A stretch of DNA of 64,000 bases from Corynebacterium terpenotabidum Y-11 (GCF_000418365.1 NC_021663.1:1612001-1676000); one strand, 5' to 3'; counted from the stretch's first letter, positions 29,608 through 40,073 are shown. The notes: generated from the letters alone by a model not told the origin. A program made the numbers and translations.

Positions 29608-29634
29608 ACTATATGTTCGATCCTCCCCTGACAA
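29608..29634 (-). promoter_or_regulatory. Promoter of the HNH gene
   Basis: TTGTCA (29634..29629) and TATAGT (29613..29608) with a 15-nt spacer lie in an AT-rich 91-bp gap. A GGGGAGG site precedes ATG 29551, so this transcript has a conventional leader. Confidence 0.6.
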
Positions 29635-29642
29635 CCCCCGTC

Positions 29643-31874
29643 TCAGCTCCGCTCGATAAACTCCTGGTCATCGTCGTCGATGTCGGCGACCAGGGCACGC
29701 GCCAGCGCGGTGTCGTAGTCCACCAGGTCCTCGGCATACCTGCGCGCCTCGGCGATGACGTCCGCGTCGTCGACCAGGGACAGCAGTGTCACACGTCTGG
29801 TCCGCGACCCGGACTGGCTCTCCCCCAGCACGTCCCCCTCGGTGCGGGTGCGCAGATCGAGTTCCGCCAGAGCGAAACCGTCCCGGGTAGATGCCACGGC
29901 AGCCAACCGCTGGTAGGACGGCTCGTCCTCCCCGACGGTCGTGCACAGGAAGCACCAGGAGTCGTCTTCTCCACGCCCCACGCGTCCGCGCAGCTGATGG
30001 AGCTGGGAGACGCCGAAGTTCTCCGCGTCCAGCACCACCATGACGGTCGCCTCGGGAATGTCCACCCCCACCTCCACCACGGTGGTGGCAACCAGGACGT
30101 CGATCTCCCCGGCCGCGAGGTCGGCCATCACCCCGGACTTGTCGTCCATCCGACCGTGCAACTGGCCGATCCGTAGTCCGGCCAGCACGCCCCGGGACAG
30201 GCGACCTGCCACATCTTCCACACCGCCCTCACCCTCGATCCGCGGAACCACGACGAAAGCCCGGTGGCCAGACGCCACCTGCTCCCGGATCACGGCGAAC
30301 ATCCGGTCGACCCAGCGTGGCTTCGACATCGGCACGACGAACCCGGCGACATTCCCGCGGCCCGCCGGGGACCCGGTGAGGGTGCACACCGACAGGTCAC
30401 CGAACATCGTCATCGCCACGGTCCGCGGGATCGGGGTCGCGGTCATGACCAGCAGGTGCGGGGTGCGGTCGACCGGGGCATTCTCCCGCAGCCGGTCGCG
30501 CTGCCGGACGCCGAACCGGTGCTGCTCATCGACGACGACCATCCCCAGATCGAAGAACTCCACCGAGTCCTGGATGATGGCGTGCGTGCCGACCACGATG
30601 TCGGCCGTACCGGAGATGATGTCGAGCAGGGCCGCTCGACGCTCGGCGGCGGGCATCGACCCGGTGAGCAGCGTGACCGTCACCCCCGTCCCCGCGAGCA
30701 GGTCGGTCACCGTCCCGGCGTGCTGCGCGGCCAGGACCTCGGTGGGGGCGAGGAAGGCGCACTGGGCCCCGGAGTCGACCACTCGCAGCATCGCCAGCAG
30801 AGCCACCACCGTCTTGCCGGAGCCCACATCACCCTGCAGCAACATGCTCATCGGCGGAACCAGCCGCCCCGGGCCGTCGTGGACAGGCTCCATCGCATCG
30901 CCGATGGTCTCCAGAGCCTCCTGCTGGGTGGCGGTCAGCGTGTAGGGCAGCCCACTGACCAGGGTCGCGTAGTGCGAGCCCGGGACGACCGGCACCACCG
31001 GGCGGGCCAGCCGGGCGGCAGTGTCCGCCCGGCGCAGTGCCATCACCAACTGCAGACCGAGAGCCTCATTGAAGACGATCCGGGTCCGCGCCTCCTCCGG
31101 CCCGTCCTCACCGGGTCGGTGGATCCCGTACAGTGCGGCGGCGAAGTCGATGAGCGGTCGACCGGCGATCTGCGGCCAGCCCGGCGCACCGGGGTGCCTG
31201 GGCAACATCTCCGAGGGTTCCCCCATCGCGGCGAGGACGTGGTCCATCACGGCGGTGACTTCGGCATTGGTCGTGCCCGGACGTCGCCGGTAGGTCGGCA
31301 GCCACGGATGGGACAGGACTTTCTGTGCCGCCCTCATCCCTCCGGCGACGTCGACGATCGTCGCCAGTGGCCCGAAGGCACCGAAGGCGGCCTCGTACTC
31401 CTCCTCGGAGCGTCGGTGCCCGTCCGAGGTCGGCGCGGGATGCAGGGTGATGTACGAGGGATTCTTCAACTGCCACTGGTCGCGGTAGACCCCCAAGGTG
31501 CCCGAGAGCATGAGTTTCGCCCCCGCCGCGACGAACGGCTGATGCGCCCGGACGTTTCCGAACAGAGCGGAGGAGAAGACCGTGTCCCCGACCCGGAAGT
31601 TGAAGGTGAGGATCTCCCGTGGTCCGCGGCGTCCCCGGTTGTCCTGGACCTGTGTGTGGACGATCTCGGCGAGGCAGGTGAACTTGTCCCCCTCCTGCGG
31701 ACCGTGTCCACCAAGGTCGGTGAATGCACCGGTGCCGCTGCTGTGCACGTAGGCGACGGGGAAGTTCATCAGGGCCTGACCCATCGTCGCCAGGCCGGGC
31801 TTCCCCGCGAGTGTCCGAGCCCGGTCGGGGGGTATCACCAGGCTCAGCGGTCGCGGATCGTCCCAGCCAAGCAT
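29643..31874 (-). CDS. recG: ATP-dependent DNA helicase RecG
   Basis: Branch-migration helicase that remodels stalled forks and Holliday junctions. 743 residues: an N-terminal OB/wedge domain (about 60-150), TLTATQQEALETIGDAMEP before Walker A GDVGSGKT (348-355), APTEVLAAQHAG, the DEQH box (VVVDEQHRFGVRQRDRL), TATPIPRT, and motif VI QLRGRVGRGEDDSWCFL. ATG 31874 follows the TAG stop of the DAK2 gene (31877..31875) directly. Conserved neighbour of ung and the DAK2 gene. Confidence 0.97.
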   Translation of the reverse strand: MLGWDDPRPLSLVIPPDRARTLAGKPGLATMGQALMNFPVAYVHSSGTGAFTDLGGHGPQEGDKFTCLAEIVHTQVQDNRGRRGPREILTFNFRVGDTVFSSALFGNVRAHQPFVAAGAKLMLSGTLGVYRDQWQLKNPSYITLHPAPTSDGHRRSEEEYEAAFGAFGPLATIVDVAGGMRAAQKVLSHPWLPTYRRRPGTTNAEVTAVMDHVLAAMGEPSEMLPRHPGAPGWPQIAGRPLIDFAAALYGIHRPGEDGPEEARTRIVFNEALGLQLVMALRRADTAARLARPVVPVVPGSHYATLVSGLPYTLTATQQEALETIGDAMEPVHDGPGRLVPPMSMLLQGDVGSGKTVVALLAMLRVVDSGAQCAFLAPTEVLAAQHAGTVTDLLAGTGVTVTLLTGSMPAAERRAALLDIISGTADIVVGTHAIIQDSVEFFDLGMVVVDEQHRFGVRQRDRLRENAPVDRTPHLLVMTATPIPRTVAMTMFGDLSVCTLTGSPAGRGNVAGFVVPMSKPRWVDRMFAVIREQVASGHRAFVVVPRIEGEGGVEDVAGRLSRGVLAGLRIGQLHGRMDDKSGVMADLAAGEIDVLVATTVVEVGVDIPEATVMVVLDAENFGVSQLHQLRGRVGRGEDDSWCFLCTTVGEDEPSYQRLAAVASTRDGFALAELDLRTRTEGDVLGESQSGSRTRRVTLLSLVDDADVIAEARRYAEDLVDYDTALARALVADIDDDDQEFIERS

Positions 31875-33407
31875 CTACTCCACCCCCACCTGCGCAGTGA
31901 CAGGCAGCCCCGGGACGTGGACGCCATGGATCTCGGTCTCCGGGTGGGACGCCACGGTCCGCGCCGTGACCTCCGCCATCCCCGCATCGTCGAGCTCATC
32001 GCCGTAGAGAACAGTGACCAGCTCCCCGCCGTCGTCGAGCAGGGAGATGATCCGGTCGGCGACACCGGCGATGACCTCCGACCCCCCGCAGTCCACGTCG
32101 GTCCAGCGCTGTCCGTGGACGGCGTCCGCCATGTCCTCCGCCGCGTCGTCGATGTCCACTCCGGGGCGGTACACGGCGAGGGCGGCGAGCCCGCCGACGA
32201 AACTCGCGGTGTCGACGACGGTGACCTGCGCTGACCTGCTCTGGTCCAGTTGGGCGAGTAGGTCGGTGGTGGCCTGCCCGTTGGTCAGCACCACGCCCTG
32301 TCCGTCGACTCCGGGCGCCACCGCCGGATCCGTGAGGTCGGCCAGCGCCGCAGCGAGCGTTGCAGCGTTGTCGCCGACGGCCGCCCCGGCACGCCGGAAC
32401 AGGGTGGCGAGACCGTCCGCACCGGCCGGGACGAGGGCGATGACGGGGGACGCCGTCCTCGTCTGCGGCGTCTTCGGTACCGCCGGCAGGACCTCGATGC
32501 GCAGGCCGGTGACCGCGCCGAGGGAGAACACCGCCTCCAGGAGTTCCCCGGAACGGACGCTGTGGACGTGGGCCCGGTGGCTGCCGGTCCCGTCGCCGAC
32601 GATGGCTACGCTGTCACCCAGGTCGCCGAGCAGGGTACGGAGCCGGTCGGCGTCCCCCTGGAATCCGAAGACGAGTTCGAGGTGGGGGTCGGTCCCGGTG
32701 CCGTGGGAGAAGTCGGGGTGCCCGGTCACTCCGCTGTCCACCGGCGTCCCCGAGAGGGCGTCGACGAGTGCCTGGAGGATCACCACGAAGCCACGGCCGC
32801 CGGCGTCGACCACCCCGGCGTCGCTGAGGGCGGCGAGCTGACCGGTGGTCTGTTCCAGGGCATCCACTGCGGCATCCCGGGCGGCGGTGACGACGGTGTC
32901 CAGGTCCGCGTCCCGGTCGGCGGCCACTGCCGCCCCGGCCCCGTCGGCGGCGGCACGCAGCACCGTGACGATGGTGCCCTCGACCGGATCGGACAGGGCT
33001 TCTGTCACCAGTTCCCCGGCGCGGGTGAGCATCACGGGGATTGCCCGGGCGGAGAGATCCCCGGTGGCGGACATGGCGGCACTGTCGGCGATGGCGCGGA
33101 GGATCTGACTGAGGACCATCCCGGAGTTACCACGGGCCCCGGCGACCGCGCCGGCGGCCAACGCGGCGGCAACGTCAGCGGCACCGGCGGTGCCTACTGT
33201 GCCCCCGCTGCCTCCACCGTCCCCACTGTCGAGGACCTTGAGCCGGTCAACGGCGCACTGCATGGTCGCGACCATGTTGGTGCCGGTGTCGGAGTCCGGG
33301 ATGGGGAAGACGTTGAGCCGGTTGATCTCGACCCGGTGGCGCAGCAGGCCGTCCAGGGAGGCCTGCGCCCAGGCGCGCAGGTAGGAACCGGTGAGGCGGT
33401 CGGTCAC
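31875..33407 (-). CDS. DAK2 domain protein (FakA/YloV-like)
   Basis: A 510-residue protein with an N-terminal dihydroxyacetone-kinase L-type (DAK2) domain: [20 protein letters not shown], then [15 protein letters not shown], and [20 protein letters not shown]; and a C-terminal FakA-type region. In Firmicutes this architecture is fatty-acid kinase FakA, which works with FakB; I see no FakB here. It starts with GTG at 33407 overlapping the ung stop by 4 nt (GTGA); longer in-frame starts would run into ung. It sits between ung and recG as in mycobacteria. Substrate not established. Confidence 0.9.
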   Translation of the reverse strand: MTDRLTGSYLRAWAQASLDGLLRHRVEINRLNVFPIPDSDTGTNMVATMQCAVDRLKVLDSGDGGGSGGTVGTAGAADVAAALAAGAVAGARGNSGMVLSQILRAIADSAAMSATGDLSARAIPVMLTRAGELVTEALSDPVEGTIVTVLRAAADGAGAAVAADRDADLDTVVTAARDAAVDALEQTTGQLAALSDAGVVDAGGRGFVVILQALVDALSGTPVDSGVTGHPDFSHGTGTDPHLELVFGFQGDADRLRTLLGDLGDSVAIVGDGTGSHRAHVHSVRSGELLEAVFSLGAVTGLRIEVLPAVPKTPQTRTASPVIALVPAGADGLATLFRRAGAAVGDNAATLAAALADLTDPAVAPGVDGQGVVLTNGQATTDLLAQLDQSRSAQVTVVDTASFVGGLAALAVYRPGVDIDDAAEDMADAVHGQRWTDVDCGGSEVIAGVADRIISLLDDGGELVTVLYGDELDDAGMAEVTARTVASHPETEIHGVHVPGLPVTAQVGVE

Positions 33408-34120
33408 GGCGCGACCTCCTGTCCGGTCAGCGACCAGTCCACCGGTTCCGCCCCCTGCTCGACGAGCAGGGCATTGGCCCGGGTGAACGGTCGGGAACCG
33501 AAGAAGCCCCGGTAGGCCGACAACGGGGAGGGGTGCGCGGACATGATGCACCGCTGCGTCCCCACCAACCCGGCGACTTCCTGCGCCTGGCGTCCCCACA
33601 GCACGGCGGCCAGCGGGCGGGTCGCCAGATGCCCGACGACGGCCGCGGTGATCTCCTCCCACCCGGTGCCGCGGTGACTGCCGGCGGCACCGGCAGTGAC
33701 GGTGAGCACCCGGTTAAGCAGCATGACGCCGTGCTCGGTCCACGGGGTGAGGTCCGCACTCACCGGCCGTGGCAGTCCCAGATCGGACTCATACTCGGTG
33801 TAGATGTTCTGCAGTGACTTCGGCAATGGCCGGGTCGTGGCCGCCGAGGAAAACGACAGGCCGACGGCATGCCCGGGGGTCGGGTACGGATCCTGCCCGA
33901 GGATGAGGACGCGGGTCTCCGCGGCCGACCGGGACAGGGCACGGAAGATGTTCTCCGGGGCCGGCAGGATCTGCTCTCCGGCGATGACCCGGGCGGCGGT
34001 ACGTTCGGCCGCGCCACACAGGTCGGCGTCGGCGTCCCGGAGCACGGTCCGCCAGGACGGGTGGACGGTGGCGAGGATCCGTCCGGCGAGGGCTTCGGTG
34101 TCCGTCACAACGAGTCCCAT
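33404..34120 (-). CDS. ung: Uracil-DNA glycosylase
   Basis: Excises uracil from DNA (family 1 UDG). Seen: [20 protein letters not shown] (catalytic Asp in GQDPYP), [24 protein letters not shown], and the DNA-insertion loop [20 protein letters not shown]. The 238-residue form starts at ATG 34120; GTG 34108, overlapping the thiL stop (GTGA), is equally plausible and gives 234 residues. It is part of the thiL-ung-DAK2-recG run with overlapping ends. Confidence 0.95.
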   Translation of the reverse strand: MGLVVTDTEALAGRILATVHPSWRTVLRDADADLCGAAERTAARVIAGEQILPAPENIFRALSRSAAETRVLILGQDPYPTPGHAVGLSFSSAATTRPLPKSLQNIYTEYESDLGLPRPVSADLTPWTEHGVMLLNRVLTVTAGAAGSHRGTGWEEITAAVVGHLATRPLAAVLWGRQAQEVAGLVGTQRCIMSAHPSPLSAYRGFFGSRPFTRANALLVEQGAEPVDWSLTGQEVAP

Positions 34121-35103
34121 CCTGCGGCGTACAGGGGGCGTTGCCCGTCGACGGTCACCGGCCACGCGTCATCGGACCTGGCCTCCCGGACCTCGCCGAG
34201 GACGCGGTACCCCGCCGGAGGCTGCTGGGAGGTGGTGCCGACGAGGGTGTGGTCCTCGCCACCGGTGAGCACCCATTCCCAGGGGTCGACGCCGAGAACC
34301 TCGGCAGCGTAGTACAGCTGGGCGTCGGGGGTCAGGGCGTCCCCGTCGAGATCGACGACGACCCCGGACCGACGGGCCACGGTGGTGAGGTCGTGGATGA
34401 GACCGTCGGAATTGTCGGTGAGGGCGGACATGCCGGCGGCCCGTCCCACCGAGCCCCGACCGACGATGAGCTGCGGGGCGCAGTGACGGGTGACCAGGTC
34501 CTGCAGGATCGGCTGATCGGGGACCGCCGCGCGCGACCCGTAGCGGGTGAGCAGCGCCAGGCCGGCGGCGGAGTGACCGACGACCCCGGAAGCGACGACG
34601 AGATGTCCGGGCCGGGCGGCGTCCACGGTGAGGGCGGGGTCCGGGCCAGAGAGGACGCCCAGAGCGGTGACCGAGACGATGAGCTGGCGGGAGGTCACGA
34701 CGTCCCCGCCGACGAGTTCAACCCCCCATGGTGCGGCGGTGGTCGCCATGCCACGGGCGATCCCCTCGGCGATGCCGACCGGCAGGTCCGGTGGGACGGA
34801 CAGGGACATCAGGACCGCTGTCGGTCGTCCACCCATGGCCTGGATGTCGGCGAAATTCTGGGTTACTGCCTTCGCCCCGACTTCGAACGGGGTGGACCAG
34901 TCGAAGCGGAAGTGTTCCCCGTCGACAAGAACGTCGGTGGTGGCGACGGTACGGGAGTTCGGCGGCGCCGACTCGAGGACGGCGGCGTCATCCCCGTTGA
35001 TGTCGCTGGGGGCGGCCCGGAGGATCGCGGAGATCGTCGCTGCTTCCCCGACCTCGGAGACCGTGGGTCCCCCGGCCGAGTGTCCACCGTAGTTCGTGGC
35101 CAT
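34105..35103 (-). CDS. thiL: Thiamine-monophosphate kinase
   Basis: Phosphorylates thiamine monophosphate to the active diphosphate. The 332-residue protein has [54 protein letters not shown], and [20 protein letters not shown], all typical of the PurM-like ThiL fold. ATG 35103 has AAAGGG upstream; GTG 35109 is a possible alternative. It is divergent to the DUF3515 gene with only 26 bp between starts, so both promoters share this short segment. Confidence 0.96.
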   Translation of the reverse strand: MATNYGGHSAGGPTVSEVGEAATISAILRAAPSDINGDDAAVLESAPPNSRTVATTDVLVDGEHFRFDWSTPFEVGAKAVTQNFADIQAMGGRPTAVLMSLSVPPDLPVGIAEGIARGMATTAAPWGVELVGGDVVTSRQLIVSVTALGVLSGPDPALTVDAARPGHLVVASGVVGHSAAGLALLTRYGSRAAVPDQPILQDLVTRHCAPQLIVGRGSVGRAAGMSALTDNSDGLIHDLTTVARRSGVVVDLDGDALTPDAQLYYAAEVLGVDPWEWVLTGGEDHTLVGTTSQQPPAGYRVLGEVREARSDDAWPVTVDGQRPLYAAGWDSL

Positions 35104-35116
35104 CCGCACCCTTTCG

Positions 35117-35122
35117 TATGAT
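35117..35122 (+). promoter_or_regulatory. -10 element of a leaderless DUF3515 promoter
   Basis: TATGAT followed by 7 nt and ATG 35130. The in-frame ATG at 35118 lies inside the hexamer and is therefore an unlikely start. Confidence 0.6.
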
Positions 35123-35129
35123 CGACTCC

Positions 35130-36170
35130 ATGGCAGAGCAGAGTCCCGGTTCCCCGGAAGTCAACGATCAGGGTAGCAGTACCGGCCTTTCGCGGACGGC
35201 GACGGTGCTCTCGCTCGTCCTGGCAGTCGTCTTCGTCGCGGCGGTGCTCGCCGGGGCGAAGATCCTCGTCGACCGCAACGTGTACACCGATGTGTCGATG
35301 GGTCAGGTGGACGCCCCGGATGCGCAGTCCCCCGCCTGCGACCGCATCCTCGACGCACTGCCGGACCGGACCGCGGACTTCCGCTCCGTCGGTGTCACCG
35401 ACCCGGCGCCGGCGGGGGCCGCCGCCTACCGCAACTCCGGCGGCACCGAACTGACGGTGCGCTGCGGCGTCTCGGTGCCGGCGCAGTTCACCACGGTCAG
35501 TACCACCGTCGACAGCGGCGGGACGCGGTGGCTGCGCGTCGACGACGCCACCGAAGGATCCGACCTGTCGACCTGGTACACGCTCAGTTCACCGGTCGTG
35601 GCGGTCACCGGCACCGTGGAGTCCGGGACCTCCCTCGACAAGGTCATCGACCTCGCGGCACTGGGCAAGGCGGTCGCCGAGGGCACGGACGGGTCCTCCC
35701 CGGAGCCCCGCGAGGTGCCGCTGAGCGATCTGGAGGACGCAACCGGCACCGATGCCGCATCCTCCTGCACCGCCTTCACCGACGCGTTGCCGGACTCCTT
35801 CGGTGATTACCGGCGTCTCACCGAGACGACCGTCGCCTCGGAGACCACACCGGCGGGCACGAAGCTCTCGGAACTGTCCGACGGAGACGTCAGCGTAGCG
35901 GTGTGGACCGCCGACGGCATGGAGCCGGTCGTGGTGCGCTGCGGGGTGGCGATGCCGGCGTCCTACGAGGCCGGCGTGCAGCTGACCCAGATCGATGACG
36001 TGCCCTGGTTCGAGGACACGGCCCTGGGCAACGGGTCCACCGCCGGGGTCTGGTACGCCCTGGGCTATGCCGGCACCGTGGCGGTCTCCCTGCCACTGAG
36101 TGCCGGATCCGCGGTCCTGCCGCAGATCAGCGGAATCATCGCCGAGACGATGGAGAAGACCGGGAACTGA
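35130..36170 (+). CDS. DUF3515 family membrane-anchored protein with duplicated domain
   Basis: Conserved actinobacterial protein found beside thiL and ddl. Residues 20-45 form one membrane helix (TATVLSLVLAVVFVAAVLAG). The exported part holds two copies of the DUF3515 pattern: CDRILDALPDRTADFRSVGV ... RCGVSVPAQFTTV, then CTAFTDALPDSFGDYRRLTE ... RCGVAMPASYEAG. Each repeat has a Cys-LP motif, an RCGV motif, a Trp-containing turn and a Val-rich strand with WYxL. The common family member has a single copy at about 160-200 residues, so this 346-residue form is a tandem duplication. The two Cys per repeat could form a disulfide outside the cell (inference). Function unknown. Confidence 0.88.
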   Translation: MAEQSPGSPEVNDQGSSTGLSRTATVLSLVLAVVFVAAVLAGAKILVDRNVYTDVSMGQVDAPDAQSPACDRILDALPDRTADFRSVGVTDPAPAGAAAYRNSGGTELTVRCGVSVPAQFTTVSTTVDSGGTRWLRVDDATEGSDLSTWYTLSSPVVAVTGTVESGTSLDKVIDLAALGKAVAEGTDGSSPEPREVPLSDLEDATGTDAASSCTAFTDALPDSFGDYRRLTETTVASETTPAGTKLSELSDGDVSVAVWTADGMEPVVVRCGVAMPASYEAGVQLTQIDDVPWFEDTALGNGSTAGVWYALGYAGTVAVSLPLSAGSAVLPQISGIIAETMEKTGN

Positions 36171-36186
36171 GCTGACCGCCCCGGTA

Positions 36187-37275
36187 CTACGCCCGGGTCA
36201 GTGCCCGGGCGACAAGGATGTCGAGCAGCTCGGGGTACGCGATCCCAGAGGCCTCGAACATCTTCGGGTACATGCTGATCGGGGTGAAGCCGGGCATGGT
36301 GTTCGGCTCATTGAGGACCGGGCCGTTGTCAGTGACGAAGAAGTCGACCCGGGCCAGGCCCTCGCAGTCCAGCGCCCGGAAGGTCTCCACGGCGAGGCGA
36401 CGGACCGCGTCCGCCTGACCGTCGGGCAGCGGGGCGGGGATCTCGTAGCTGATGATGTCGTCGAGGTACTTCGTGTCGAAGCCGTAGAAGCCCTCAGGAC
36501 CGTCCTCGGTGCCCTTGAGTAGGGCGGGATGGGAGGCCTGGACGGTACCGTCCGGGTACTGCAGCACACCGCACTCGACCTCCACACCATGCAGCATGGC
36601 TTCGACGAGGATCTTCGTGTCGTGGGCGAAGGCGACCTCCTCGGCGGCGTCGAGGTCCGCCCAGTCATCGACCTTGGAGATGCCGACCGATGATCCGCCA
36701 CGGGCAGGCTTGACGAAGACCGGCAGACCGAGCCGCTCCTTCTCCTCCGGGGTGAGATCACGACGTTCGGTGAGAACCACCTCGTCGCCGACCGGCACCC
36801 CGGCAGCCCGGGCGATGAGCTTGGTGTACTGCTTGTCCATGCAGGCGGCTGAGGCAAGTACCCCGTTGCCGACATAGGGCACGTTGGCCAGTTCGATGAC
36901 GCCCTGGACGGTCCCGTCCTCGCCGTTGCGGCCGTGGAGGACGGGGAAGACGACGTCAACCTCGGCGTAGAGGGAGCCGTCGCCGTAACGGAGCTGGCCA
37001 CGACCGTTGGACATGGTCCCGGAGACGAGGGTCACGCCGCGGGACATCTTCACGGTGGGCAGGTCCCGACCGTGGGCGGACAGGGCGTCCGTGTCGGTGG
37101 TGCCCTTGACCCAGAAGCCGCTCTCGGTGATACCGACCGGGATGACCTCATAACGCTCCGGGTCGAGGTGGTTCATCACCGCCGCGGCGGACAGGCAGGA
37201 AATGCTGTGTTCGGAGTTCTGGCCGCCGTAGAGGACGGCGACGACGGTGCGGGACGGCGATTCACTGTGGCTCAC
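36187..37275 (-). CDS. ddl: D-alanine--D-alanine ligase
   Basis: Makes the D-Ala-D-Ala dipeptide for peptidoglycan. ATP-grasp protein of 362 residues: VVAVLYGGQNSEHSISCLSA, VVFPVLHGRNGEDGTVQGVI, LPVFVKPARGGSSVGISKVD, EVECGVLQYPDG, and LARVDFFVTDNGPVLNEPNT with the metal-binding residues. It starts with GTG at 37275, supported by TAGACT 7 nt upstream (37288..37283). Convergent with the DUF3515 gene, and just downstream of gpsA. Confidence 0.97.
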   Translation of the reverse strand: MSHSESPSRTVVAVLYGGQNSEHSISCLSAAAVMNHLDPERYEVIPVGITESGFWVKGTTDTDALSAHGRDLPTVKMSRGVTLVSGTMSNGRGQLRYGDGSLYAEVDVVFPVLHGRNGEDGTVQGVIELANVPYVGNGVLASAACMDKQYTKLIARAAGVPVGDEVVLTERRDLTPEEKERLGLPVFVKPARGGSSVGISKVDDWADLDAAEEVAFAHDTKILVEAMLHGVEVECGVLQYPDGTVQASHPALLKGTEDGPEGFYGFDTKYLDDIISYEIPAPLPDGQADAVRRLAVETFRALDCEGLARVDFFVTDNGPVLNEPNTMPGFTPISMYPKMFEASGIAYPELLDILVARALTRA

Positions 37276-37282
37276 CCCGGCG

Positions 37283-37288
37283 AGTCTA
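37283..37288 (-). promoter_or_regulatory. -10 element of a leaderless ddl promoter
   Basis: TAGACT on the minus strand followed by 7 nt and GTG 37275. It lies between the gpsA stop (37297) and ddl. Confidence 0.55.
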
Positions 37289-37296
37289 CCGGTGCG

Positions 37297-38295
37297 TCAT
37301 TCCGCTTTCCGACTACGCCCCAGCAGGGACCGCACCGCGTCCGACACGCTGCCGCCGCGGTGGCAGACGTCGACGACGGCGTCGGTGATGGGCATGACCA
37401 CCCCGTGCGCGGCGGCAATCTCGGCGATGGAGATCGAGGAGATGACGCCCTCGGCGACCTGGCCATGGGTCGATTCCCGGGCGGTCTCGAGGGTCTCGCC
37501 CTGCCCCAGCCGCTCGCCGAAGGTGCGGTTGCGTGACAGCGGGGAGTTGCAGGTCGCCACCAGGTCACCGAGGCCGGCGAGGCCTGCCATCGTGCGCTCG
37601 GAGCCGCCGAGGGCGACGGTGAGCCGGGTGATCTCGGCGAGGCCCCGGGTGATGAGGGTGGCGATGGAGTTGTGCCCCAGTCCCATCCCCGCCCCCATGC
37701 CACAGGCCAGGGCGATGACGTTCTTGCAGGCACCGGCGATTTCGCAGCCGATGACGTCGTCATTGGTGTACGGCCGAAAATAGGGCGCCGCGGTGGCCTC
37801 CTGCACGGCGACGGCCCGGGCAACGTCCGTACAGGCGACCACTGTGGCGGCAGGCTGGTTGCGGGCGATCTCGTAGGCCAGGTTCGGTCCGGACAGGACC
37901 GCCACCCGGTCCTCGGCGACCTCGGCGACCTCGGCGACGACCTGGCTCATCCGGCGTCTGCTGGAATGCTCGATGCCCTTGGTGAGGCTGACGAGGGTGG
38001 CGTCGGCGTCAATGAGGTCGCGCCAGGCGGCGAGGTTGGTACGCATGGTCTGGGAGGGCACCCCGAGGAAGACGATCCCGGCACCGCCCAGGGCCGCCGC
38101 CGGGTCCGTGGTGGCGGTGAGCCGGTCGGGCAGCTGCACCTCGCGCAGATAGGTGGCGTTGGTGTGCCTGGTGTTGATTTCGTCGGCGATCTCCCCACGC
38201 CGTGCCCACAGGGTGACGTCGCAGCCGGCGTCGGCGCAGACTTTCGCCACCGTGGTCCCCCATGACCCGGCACCCATCACCGCGACCTGCACCAT
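37297..38295 (-). CDS. gpsA: Glycerol-3-phosphate dehydrogenase [NAD(P)+]
   Basis: Reduces dihydroxyacetone phosphate to sn-glycerol 3-phosphate for phospholipid synthesis. The 332-residue protein starts [20 protein letters not shown] (Rossmann motif), has [37 protein letters not shown], and the catalytic Lys region [23 protein letters not shown] 38295 places the Rossmann motif at residue 8; upstream in-frame codons are not family-like. A polypurine stretch (GGAGCGAGAG) precedes it. Conserved neighbour of ddl and mutT1. Confidence 0.97.
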   Translation of the reverse strand: MVQVAVMGAGSWGTTVAKVCADAGCDVTLWARRGEIADEINTRHTNATYLREVQLPDRLTATTDPAAALGGAGIVFLGVPSQTMRTNLAAWRDLIDADATLVSLTKGIEHSSRRRMSQVVAEVAEVAEDRVAVLSGPNLAYEIARNQPAATVVACTDVARAVAVQEATAAPYFRPYTNDDVIGCEIAGACKNVIALACGMGAGMGLGHNSIATLITRGLAEITRLTVALGGSERTMAGLAGLGDLVATCNSPLSRNRTFGERLGQGETLETARESTHGQVAEGVISSISIAEIAAAHGVVMPITDAVVDVCHRGGSVSDAVRSLLGRSRKAE

Positions 38296-38323
38296 ATGTC
38301 TCTCGCTCCGTTTCTCACTGTCG

Positions 38324-38346
38324 ACTGACCCGTCCGAGTGGTCAGT
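38324..38346. promoter_or_regulatory. Inverted repeat between gpsA and mutT1
   Basis: ACTGACC (38324-38330) and GGTCAGT (38340-38346) with a 9-nt spacer lie between divergent starts. They fit an operator for a dimeric regulator; a candidate mutT1 -10 (TACGCT, 38350-38355) follows directly. Confidence 0.4.
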
Positions 38347-38397
38347 AGGTACGCTACACATTGAACCAGAACGACCTCCCCGAAGAAGGTAACTTCC

Positions 38398-39459
38398 GTG
38401 ATCAGCCATTCCGGCACCGGCGACCTGTCCACCTCTGTCGCCTCCCACGCCTACGGGTCCGACGGTGCCCCGGTGGTCTCCCGCATCGGCAGCACCCCGG
38501 CCGACGAGTTCGAGAACCCGACCTTCGCCGCCGGGGCGGTGATGTGGCGGCGGACGGCAGCGGCTGATCCGACCGCCCCGGAGACAGGGGCGGAGGACGC
38601 CGTCGAGATCGCGGTGATCCACCGGCCACGGTACGACGACTGGTCACTGCCCAAGGGCAAGGTGGACAAGGGCGAGGGGGTGGTGGAGACCGCGGTACGG
38701 GAGCTGGTCGAGGAGACCGGCTACGCCTCGACCCTGGGGTGGCTGCTGGGATACGTGCACTACCCGGTCGGCACTCCGGAGAAGCCGGCGACCAAGGTCG
38801 TCTGGTACTGGACCGCCGAGGTCACCGACTACTCGGAGCCGACCCCGGAGGATACCGACGAGGTCGGCGAACTGCGGTGGGTCTCCCCCGCCACCGCCAT
38901 GGAGATGTGCACCTACGATGCCGACCGGGAGGTCATCGCCGCCGCAATGCAGCGGTTGTCCCTCGGCGCGGTACGCCGCGTCCTCTACATCCGCCACGCC
39001 AAAGCCGCCGACCGTCGGGGCTGGCAGGGGAAGGACGTGCTGCGTCCGCTGACGCGCAAGGGACGGCGTCAGGCAGAGGCGTTGGCTGCCACGGTGCAGG
39101 GGTACCGGGCCCACTCCCTGTCCGCGGCCGCACCGCAGCGGTGTAGCGACACCCTCGCCCCGGCAGCCGAGGCCGTCGGCGCGGAGATCGTCGTCGATCC
39201 GGCGCTGGGGGACGCCTCTCTTGACGACGGTCCGCGCACCGTGATGGAGGCCCTGGTTCGTGCCTCGGTCGCCCCGGTGAGTGCCGTGTGCGCCCAGGGC
39301 CTAGTCATTCCGGCGGTGGTGGCCGGACTGTCCGCGGATGCCGGGATCGAGATCGAGGACATCCGCGCGAAGAAGGCGAGCGTGTGGGTGCTGCACTTCT
39401 CGGCGGCCGAGAAGCTGCTGGGGGCGGACTACCTAGCGTCTCCGCTGCCGGTGCGGTGA
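38398..39459 (+). CDS. mutT1: MutT1-type Nudix hydrolase fused to histidine phosphatase
   Basis: Two-domain sanitation enzyme of the mycobacterial MutT1 type, which breaks down 8-oxo-GTP/dGTP and diadenosine polyphosphates (family knowledge). Residues 40-185 form the Nudix domain with box [20 protein letters not shown] (continuing TGY). Residues 195-353 form a histidine-phosphatase domain starting [17 protein letters not shown], with [13 protein letters not shown]. The family's RHG motif is RHA here, as I recall for MutT1. The start is GTG 38398 with AAGAAGG about 8 nt upstream. 353 residues. Convergent with leuD, 16 bp apart. Confidence 0.92.
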   Translation: MISHSGTGDLSTSVASHAYGSDGAPVVSRIGSTPADEFENPTFAAGAVMWRRTAAADPTAPETGAEDAVEIAVIHRPRYDDWSLPKGKVDKGEGVVETAVRELVEETGYASTLGWLLGYVHYPVGTPEKPATKVVWYWTAEVTDYSEPTPEDTDEVGELRWVSPATAMEMCTYDADREVIAAAMQRLSLGAVRRVLYIRHAKAADRRGWQGKDVLRPLTRKGRRQAEALAATVQGYRAHSLSAAAPQRCSDTLAPAAEAVGAEIVVDPALGDASLDDGPRTVMEALVRASVAPVSAVCAQGLVIPAVVAGLSADAGIEIEDIRAKKASVWVLHFSAAEKLLGADYLASPLPVR

Positions 39460-39475
39460 CCGGCGGGCTGCCCTA

Positions 39476-40063
39476 CTACCGGATCACCGGTGTGAAGGAC
39501 GGCCGGGTCTTCTCGTAGGCGGCGATGGCGTCGGCGTCCTGCAGGGTGATGCCGATGTCATCGAGCCCGTTGAGCAGGCGCCAGCGGGTGTCGTCGTCGA
39601 CCTCGAAGGGAAAGACGTGCTCGCCGAGGGTGGCGGTCCGCGATTCCAGGTCCACGGTCATCTCCGCACCCGGCTGCTGCTCCAGCAGTTTCCAGATCAA
39701 TTCGATCTGTTCCTCCGGCATGATGCCCGCGAGCAGACCGTTCTTCGCGGTGTTGCCGCGGAAGATGTCCCCGAACCGCGGCGAGAAGACCACACGGAAG
39801 CCGTAGTCGAGCAGCGCCCAGACGGCGTGTTCGCGGGAGGAACCGGTGCCGAAGTCCGGGCCGGTGACCAGGACCGACGAACGGACATACGGTTCCTGGT
39901 TGAGGATGAACTCCGGGTCGGTCCGCCAGGACTTGAACAGGCCGGACTCAAACCCGGTCTTGGTGACGAGTTTCAGGTACTCGGCGGGGACGATCTGGTC
40001 GGTGTCGACGTTGGAGCGCTTCAGTGGCAGGGCGATGCCGGTGTGGACGGTGAACTTTTCCAT
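39476..40063 (-). CDS. leuD: 3-isopropylmalate dehydratase small subunit
   Basis: Small subunit of isopropylmalate isomerase in leucine synthesis. 195 residues: [31 protein letters not shown], and the swivel-domain motif [38 protein letters not shown] 40063 has GAGGAG upstream. It follows leuC by 10 bp, so they form one transcript. Confidence 0.97.
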   Translation of the reverse strand: MEKFTVHTGIALPLKRSNVDTDQIVPAEYLKLVTKTGFESGLFKSWRTDPEFILNQEPYVRSSVLVTGPDFGTGSSREHAVWALLDYGFRVVFSPRFGDIFRGNTAKNGLLAGIMPEEQIELIWKLLEQQPGAEMTVDLESRTATLGEHVFPFEVDDDTRWRLLNGLDDIGITLQDADAIAAYEKTRPSFTPVIR

Positions 40064-40073
40064 GGGTTGCTCC

